From the NCBI GenBank assembly GCA_963666865.1, contig OY763072.1, forward strand, positions 4,092,001-4,156,000: a stretch of 64,000 bases of DNA, in the 5' to 3' direction. The first letter of the stretch is position 1. Each line of letters starts with the position of its first letter. Shown in pieces: positions 60,007-64,000 of the stretch. Source of the stretch: Bin87 sp963666865. GTDB lineage: Bacteria; Chloroflexota; Dehalococcoidia; Lucifugimonadales; UBA3495. The notes beneath the pieces were generated by a model that saw nothing but the letters and a program-made list of their open reading frames with translations, had not been told where the DNA came from and made no database searches. A program made the translations under genes and the position numbers.

Positions 60007-60696
60007 CTAATTCAGCCGCGGCCCTTTGAACGGGGTGTTTTGCTCCACCTGCTCGGCGACGATGCGGTTGGCTTGACGCATCAGGATCAACAGCTTCTCC
60101 AGTTGGCCGCCGGCGGTCGGTGTCTCCAGCAGCGATTGACGCACGTCGGGAGGGAGGGGCAGGCTCACCGCGAGGGTCGCGCAGGCGATGCGGGCCAACG
60201 CGATGGCTTCATCGGGCACCGAAACTTCACGGTCCCAACCGCCGGCCATGGCGGTCAGTTTTCGCTGGAGCTGGATATACTGTTCGCGTACGCCGGCCAC
60301 GGTGGTTGACGACACGTCGCCTTCGGCGTCCTCAATATAGCGGACCAAGCCCACCAGATGGGGCACGGTCTGCACCGTTTCCAGTAACTCGAAACGGTTC
60401 TCGCCCCGGGTCAGTATGTTGAGGCGCCCTTCCTGGAGGCGCTGCACCTGCGAGACACGGGCGCTGGTGCCGATGGAATGGGGCTCCGCCGGGTCGCCGA
60501 CTTCGTTGCCCTCCCTGATGAGCAGCACGCCGAAGGGCTCATCCTGGTCGATGCAGGAGCCGATCATAGCCTTGTACCGCTCCTCAAAAATGTGCAGCGG
60601 CAACGGCATACCGGGGAACAGGACCACGTTGTTCAGGGGGAACAACGGCAACTCGTGATACGAACCCGGAGGGAAATCATCAGGATTAATGGCCAT
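60007..60696 (-). CDS. LON substrate-binding domain protein
   Basis: A 229-residue protein with only the N-terminal substrate-binding domain of Lon proteases: ELPLFPLNNVVLFPGMPLPLHIFEERYKAMI, GTSARVSQVQRLQEGRLNILTRGENRF and the helical C-terminal part. There is no ATPase or protease domain. Such stand-alone proteins are common in bacteria and their role is unknown. The start lacks a Shine-Dalgarno, and a TATACT -10-like hexamer ends only 10 nt before the ATG, so translation may be leaderless. Confidence 0.85.
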   Translation of the reverse strand: MAINPDDFPPGSYHELPLFPLNNVVLFPGMPLPLHIFEERYKAMIGSCIDQDEPFGVLLIREGNEVGDPAEPHSIGTSARVSQVQRLQEGRLNILTRGENRFELLETVQTVPHLVGLVRYIEDAEGDVSSTTVAGVREQYIQLQRKLTAMAGGWDREVSVPDEAIALARIACATLAVSLPLPPDVRQSLLETPTAGGQLEKLLILMRQANRIVAEQVEQNTPFKGPRLN

Positions 60697-60703
60697 GATG
60701 CCG

Positions 60704-60745
60704 CAGTATAACCCCGCCCCACCGCCTCATCAAGATGTTATACTG
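60704..60745. promoter_or_regulatory. Divergent promoter region with inverted TATACT boxes
   Basis: CAGTATAAC (60704-60712) and GTTATACTG (60737-60745) form a perfect 9-bp inverted repeat, 24 bp apart, between the LON-domain gene and the Fur-family gene. Each contains a TATACT hexamer reading toward its gene, so they are probably the two -10 boxes. The region may also be the Fur protein's own operator. No clear -35 boxes were seen. Confidence 0.5.
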
Positions 60746-60768
60746 TCGCTCGGATAATGGTTTGAGAG

Positions 60769-61206
60769 ATGCCCGTCATGACCACCCAGGAACATCTTGT
60801 TGCTCGATTGAAGCCGCTGGGCATTCGGCTTACCCCTCAGCGCCTTGCTATCGCCGAGGTGGTGGTCAATTCCGCTGACCACCCCACCGTGCGGGAGATT
60901 TTTGAGCGGGTGCGCGATTTCTTCCCCTACGTCACCCTGGCCACGGTATATTCTACCCTTGGCGTGCTGGAACAGGCCGGCATCGTCCGTGAACTGCCGT
61001 TCCAGAAACAGTCCCGCTACGACGCCAACCTTTCCCCCCACGCCAATCTGGTGTGCCTGGGCTGCGGCGCAGTGGTTGACGCGGACGTGGGACAGGAAAG
61101 CGTGGCCGAACTGCAGCAGGCCATCGGCCAGAACACCGATTTCCACGTCTCCTCCCAGCGAGTTGATTTCTACGGTTACTGCGAAGGTTGCGCCCTGCGC
61201 AACTGA
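60769..61206 (+). CDS. Fur family transcriptional regulator
   Basis: A 145-residue Fur/PerR/Zur-type repressor. The winged helix covers LKPLGIRLTPQRLAIAEVV to LATVYSTLGVLEQAGIVREL. The structural zinc cysteines are CLGC and CEGC, and the regulatory-site region is YDANLSPHANLVC. The YDANLSPHANLVC pattern resembles PerR more than Fur, which would fit a peroxide-sensing role, but this is not certain. The start may be ATG at 60769 or 60778. Confidence 0.88.
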   Translation: MPVMTTQEHLVARLKPLGIRLTPQRLAIAEVVVNSADHPTVREIFERVRDFFPYVTLATVYSTLGVLEQAGIVRELPFQKQSRYDANLSPHANLVCLGCGAVVDADVGQESVAELQQAIGQNTDFHVSSQRVDFYGYCEGCALRN

Positions 61207-61236
61207 CAGACCGCGACAACCGCGAGGTGGTTTGCA

Positions 61237-62412
61237 GTGACAACCTACTACATTAGCTACGGAGAGCCGCAACCCCGTTTCAACTGGCGGACCCTGCTGC
61301 TCATCCTGCTGGGTCTGCTGGCGTTGGCGATTCTGGCGGGAATCGCTTACGGCATCTTCCTGCTGGTGACCGGCGAGGACGATTCCGGCATCGCATCCCC
61401 TGCGAACGCTTCCGGCGCCGTGCCACTGGCCGAGGCCGTGCCTTCTCTCTTTCATAACAACACCAATACCATTTTCCTGGTGGACAACAGCAAAACCATC
61501 AGCGACAGCCTGCCCGTGGTTAAGCAAGCATTGTTGAATGTGGCGCTGCCTTATGTCACTGACGATGATGACACCGCCCGTCCGCCCGATGACAGTCTGG
61601 CGTCCCTGGCTCTGTTCACCGACGTTCCCGATCCTTTCCCGGATTTGGCGCCACTGGAATCGCTGGAAAACTCCAGGAAATGGCTCAATGCGGTGGATAC
61701 CCTGAAGACAATAGACCGACCGGCATATATCTACGACGCGGTTGACGCGGCCCACAGCGCACTCCTGAGCCACGGCGACGGCGAGCGGGATAACGTGATA
61801 GTGCTGTTGACTGACGGCAGCGACGGGGGGTTCATCATAGTTGACCCGGCCAAAGCGGAGATCTGCGGAGCAGGAATCGATAGCGCGCCCGGGGAAGTGT
61901 GCAGTCCGGTGTTTGAAACCATCACCATCGACCCGGCGGGGCTGGTGCCTTGTCCACCGGATATGGCGGTGCGACCCGGGGAAGTGTGCGACCCGGTACG
62001 GGTTGCCACTACCGGCGAGGCAGTCACCGCTTACCATCCGGTCCATCCTGATGAGGTGAAGCCCTGCCCAGCGAATCTGGGTGGCCCAAGCAACTTCTGC
62101 GTTGACATCATCACCGGCTACCAGCCCTTCAACCCCGATGCGGTGCAGCCCTGCCCGGCGGAGCTGGAGGAACCGGGCAAAGCATGCATCGATTCTACGA
62201 GTGAGCTTACCCAGGATGAACTGTTGGCGGTGCTGCTGAGCAGCACCGTGCATAATCTGACGGTGCATACCATCGGGCTGGGCGACCCAGCCGATCACAC
62301 CGTTTTGCAGCTGCTGTCGGAGGCCACGGATGGTGAGTACGTCCATGCGGACGCTTCCGAGGCCAGCGCCTCTGCTATGAACTTCCTCGGCGTTGCCGCC
62401 GGTTCGCGTTAA
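61237..62412 (+). CDS. Membrane-anchored VWA protein with four cysteine-pair repeats
   Basis: A 391-residue protein starting at GTG after GAGGTGG. One membrane helix (LLLILLGLLALAILAGIAYG) near residues 18-40 leads to an extracytoplasmic von Willebrand A domain: IFLVDNSKTISDSL is the MIDAS strand, and VIVLLTDGSDGG follows. About 100 residues are inserted in the VWA fold with four repeated cysteine pairs (CGAGIDSAPGEVC, CPPDMAVRPGEVC, CPANLGGPSNFC, CPAELEEPGKAC), probably disulfide-linked hairpins. The domain then resumes (LTVHTIGLGDPADH). The role is unknown; adhesion or ligand binding is plausible. Confidence 0.75.
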   Translation: MTTYYISYGEPQPRFNWRTLLLILLGLLALAILAGIAYGIFLLVTGEDDSGIASPANASGAVPLAEAVPSLFHNNTNTIFLVDNSKTISDSLPVVKQALLNVALPYVTDDDDTARPPDDSLASLALFTDVPDPFPDLAPLESLENSRKWLNAVDTLKTIDRPAYIYDAVDAAHSALLSHGDGERDNVIVLLTDGSDGGFIIVDPAKAEICGAGIDSAPGEVCSPVFETITIDPAGLVPCPPDMAVRPGEVCDPVRVATTGEAVTAYHPVHPDEVKPCPANLGGPSNFCVDIITGYQPFNPDAVQPCPAELEEPGKACIDSTSELTQDELLAVLLSSTVHNLTVHTIGLGDPADHTVLQLLSEATDGEYVHADASEASASAMNFLGVAAGSR

Positions 62413-62424
62413 ATATTCCCACCG

Positions 62425-63624
62425 TTGGCCTACCTATCCAGGCTCAGCCTCACCAACTACCGCAATTTCCGCCAGGCGGATGTTGCTCTACCCAGTGGCG
62501 TGTCTGTGTTCTACGGGTCAAATGCGCAGGGTAAGACGGCCTTGCTGGAGGCCGCGTACACGCTGGCGGTGGGTCGCTCTTTCCGCACGGAACGGGAACG
62601 GCAGGTGCTCAACTTCGACGCCGCACGGACGGGCGACGCCGCTTACATCACCGGAGTCGCCGGCCGGGATGGGCAACAGATGACCGCGGTGGTTGGTTAC
62701 TTGCCGTCGGCGCGAGAGACCGGAGACCCCGAACGCGAGGACGGCGCATCGTCAAGCACAACCTCCTTGCCGCCGGTCACCAAGGAGATACGAGTCAATC
62801 GCCAACGCAGCACCGCCTCCGGCCTGGTGGGCCGCATCGGCGCTACTCTGTTCTCGGTCGATGACCTGGAACTGGTTCTCGGCTCTCCTTCAAATCGGCG
62901 CCGGTTCCTTGACATTCTGATCTGCCAGGCCCACCGGCCTTACCTGGACGCCCTGCAGCGTTATCAGGCCGCGCTGCGGCACCGCAACGGCCTGTTGCGC
63001 CGGCGTCGGGAAGCGCATATCGCGCCTGAGGAGTTTGATTACTGGGACGAACAACTGCTTCAATCAGGGACGGAAGTAACGATAGGCCGAGATGACGCCA
63101 TCAGGGGGTTGTCCGACTCGGCTCGTTGCCATCACCGGAACATGGCTGAACCCGACCAAACCCTCACCCTGGAATACCGCCCCAGCGTCGCGCCGCAGGA
63201 GACTGCCCACGACACGGCGGCGGTTTTTCGCGAGCGGCTGCAACGGCACGCTGCCCGCGAGCAGGCCACCGCTGCCACCGCCGTGGGGCCGCACCGCGAT
63301 AACTTCGCCATATTCATGAACGGGTTGGACGCCAACTCATTCGCGTCCCGCGGCGAGGCCCGCACCATCGCCCTTGCGCTGCGCCTGGCGGAGGCCGACT
63401 ACCTGGCGCAGGCTCGCGCCGACGACCCCATCATTCTATTGGATGACGTATTCTCCGAAATGGACGACCGACGCCGCATCAGGGTCTTGCAAAAGGTTTC
63501 TCAATATCGCCAGACTCTGCTGACCACCACCGACGCCGAACCCTTGCGTGCCATTTTGGGCGATACGGCCTCCTACTTTCGCGTAGCCGACGGCGCGGTA
63601 TCTCCAGAAACAGGGCCGAATTGA
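62425..63624 (+). CDS. recF: DNA replication and repair protein RecF
   Basis: A 399-residue RecF, the SMC-like ATPase that loads RecA at gaps. The N terminus LSRLSLTNYRNF and Walker A YGSNAQGKTALLEA are diagnostic, as are LVLGSPSNRRRFLD, the signature FASRGEARTIALALRLAEADY and Walker B IILLDDVFSEMDDRRR. It starts at TTG. An acidic, serine-rich insert (about residues 94-120) is longer than in E. coli RecF. dnaN and gyrB, frequent neighbours, are not seen here. Confidence 0.93.
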   Translation: MAYLSRLSLTNYRNFRQADVALPSGVSVFYGSNAQGKTALLEAAYTLAVGRSFRTERERQVLNFDAARTGDAAYITGVAGRDGQQMTAVVGYLPSARETGDPEREDGASSSTTSLPPVTKEIRVNRQRSTASGLVGRIGATLFSVDDLELVLGSPSNRRRFLDILICQAHRPYLDALQRYQAALRHRNGLLRRRREAHIAPEEFDYWDEQLLQSGTEVTIGRDDAIRGLSDSARCHHRNMAEPDQTLTLEYRPSVAPQETAHDTAAVFRERLQRHAAREQATAATAVGPHRDNFAIFMNGLDANSFASRGEARTIALALRLAEADYLAQARADDPIILLDDVFSEMDDRRRIRVLQKVSQYRQTLLTTTDAEPLRAILGDTASYFRVADGAVSPETGPN

Positions 63625-63628
63625 AGAC

Positions 63629-64000
63629 ATGGATCCTATTGAGAGCGCCGCCCGCATCCTGGCTGCCGCCGACTACGCCATCGCCCTGACCGGCGCCGGC
63701 CTGTCGGTGGAGAGCGGCATACCGTCCTTCCGCGGTCCCGGCGGCTTGTGGACCAAGTACGGCCAACCCAGCAACCTGTCCTACCGGGTGTTCGCCCGGG
63801 ATCCCCAGGACTGGTGGGAACGTCGTCTCCGTGACGAGGTCACGCCGGGCAACCCCACCTATGATCTCAAGGACGCCGTGGACAACGCCTTGCCCAATCC
63901 CGGCCACGTCGCCACAGCGGAACTGGAGCGCATCGGCGTCCTCAAAGCCGTGATTACGCAGAACGTGGACGATCTGCACCGCCGGGCCGGTAGCGTCAAC
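63629..64000 (+). CDS. Sir2 family NAD-dependent protein deacetylase (3' end outside window)
   Basis: The first 124 codons of a sirtuin. ALTGAGLSVESGIPSFRG is the NAD-binding signature and VITQNVDDLHRRAGS holds the TQNxD motif with the start of the catalytic region. The family removes acyl groups from lysines using NAD. It begins 4 bp after recF and is probably in the same operon. The catalytic histidine and the zinc cysteines lie beyond the window. Confidence 0.92.
   Translation, partial: MDPIESAARILAAADYAIALTGAGLSVESGIPSFRGPGGLWTKYGQPSNLSYRVFARDPQDWWERRLRDEVTPGNPTYDLKDAVDNALPNPGHVATAELERIGVLKAVITQNVDDLHRRAGSVN

Overview
This is a gene-dense, high-GC bacterial window of 64 kb. I infer a Chloroflexota member of the Dehalococcoidia/SAR202 type, possibly marine or sponge-associated. 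The inference rests on gene content: Uma2 paralogues, split TPP decarboxylase genes, an F420-type luciferase-like oxidoreductase, amidohydrolases, a GPP34 domain and GTAGGGGC-type palindromic repeats. No rRNA or tRNA gene is visible, so the placement is not proven.

Layout. 1-4.3 kb: assimilatory nitrate and nitrite reductases (nirB is cut by the window edge). 4.4-13.1 kb: accessory genes (PD-(D/E)XK nucleases, a frameshifted HEPN-like gene, Uma2, a VapBC pair) around rnhA and a TldD/TldE pair. 13.1-26.3 kb: GatC-like protein plus amidase, a solitary binding protein, an amidohydrolase, a large P-loop GTPase, a GPP34-cytochrome P450 fusion, an SDR, an NMT1-like binding protein and an ABC exporter. 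26.4-30.2 kb: a two-subunit sulfopyruvate-type TPP decarboxylase, a degenerate paralogue of its beta subunit, a DUF4258/DUF2283-like pair and a DtxR-type regulator. 30.2-41.6 kb: a repeat-rich zone with CoxE/MoxR-like genes, a small alarmone synthetase, two MFS transporters, a FAD oxidoreductase and a Ham1 fusion. 41.7-50.1 kb: an organosulfur block (thiol dioxygenase, four-domain rhodanese, sulfite-oxidase-like enzyme) with three Uma2 genes and an acyl-CoA dehydrogenase, followed by an LLM oxidoreductase. 50.2-64 kb: mostly housekeeping (glcD-like, cysS, ispF, ispD, cation antiporter, Fur, recF, sirtuin).

The most notable observation is a pair of candidate selenoprotein genes 2.6 kb apart. 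In an OsmC-family gene (55642-56091) and a BtuF-like cobalamin-binding gene (58326-59264), an in-frame TGA sits where the family has a cysteine. Reading continues with clear family homology after each TGA, and each TGA is followed at once by a hairpin of the bacterial SECIS type. In the BtuF-like gene the Sec would form a CxxU motif under a GGU apical loop. TGA is an ordinary stop elsewhere in the window, which argues against a changed genetic code.

A second theme is repeats. One family of REP-like hairpins keeps a GAAA loop while the stem bases covary. Its copies are often paired head to head (REPIN-like), and some carry a second hairpin nested at the same internal site. Several repeats supply the last codons of genes.
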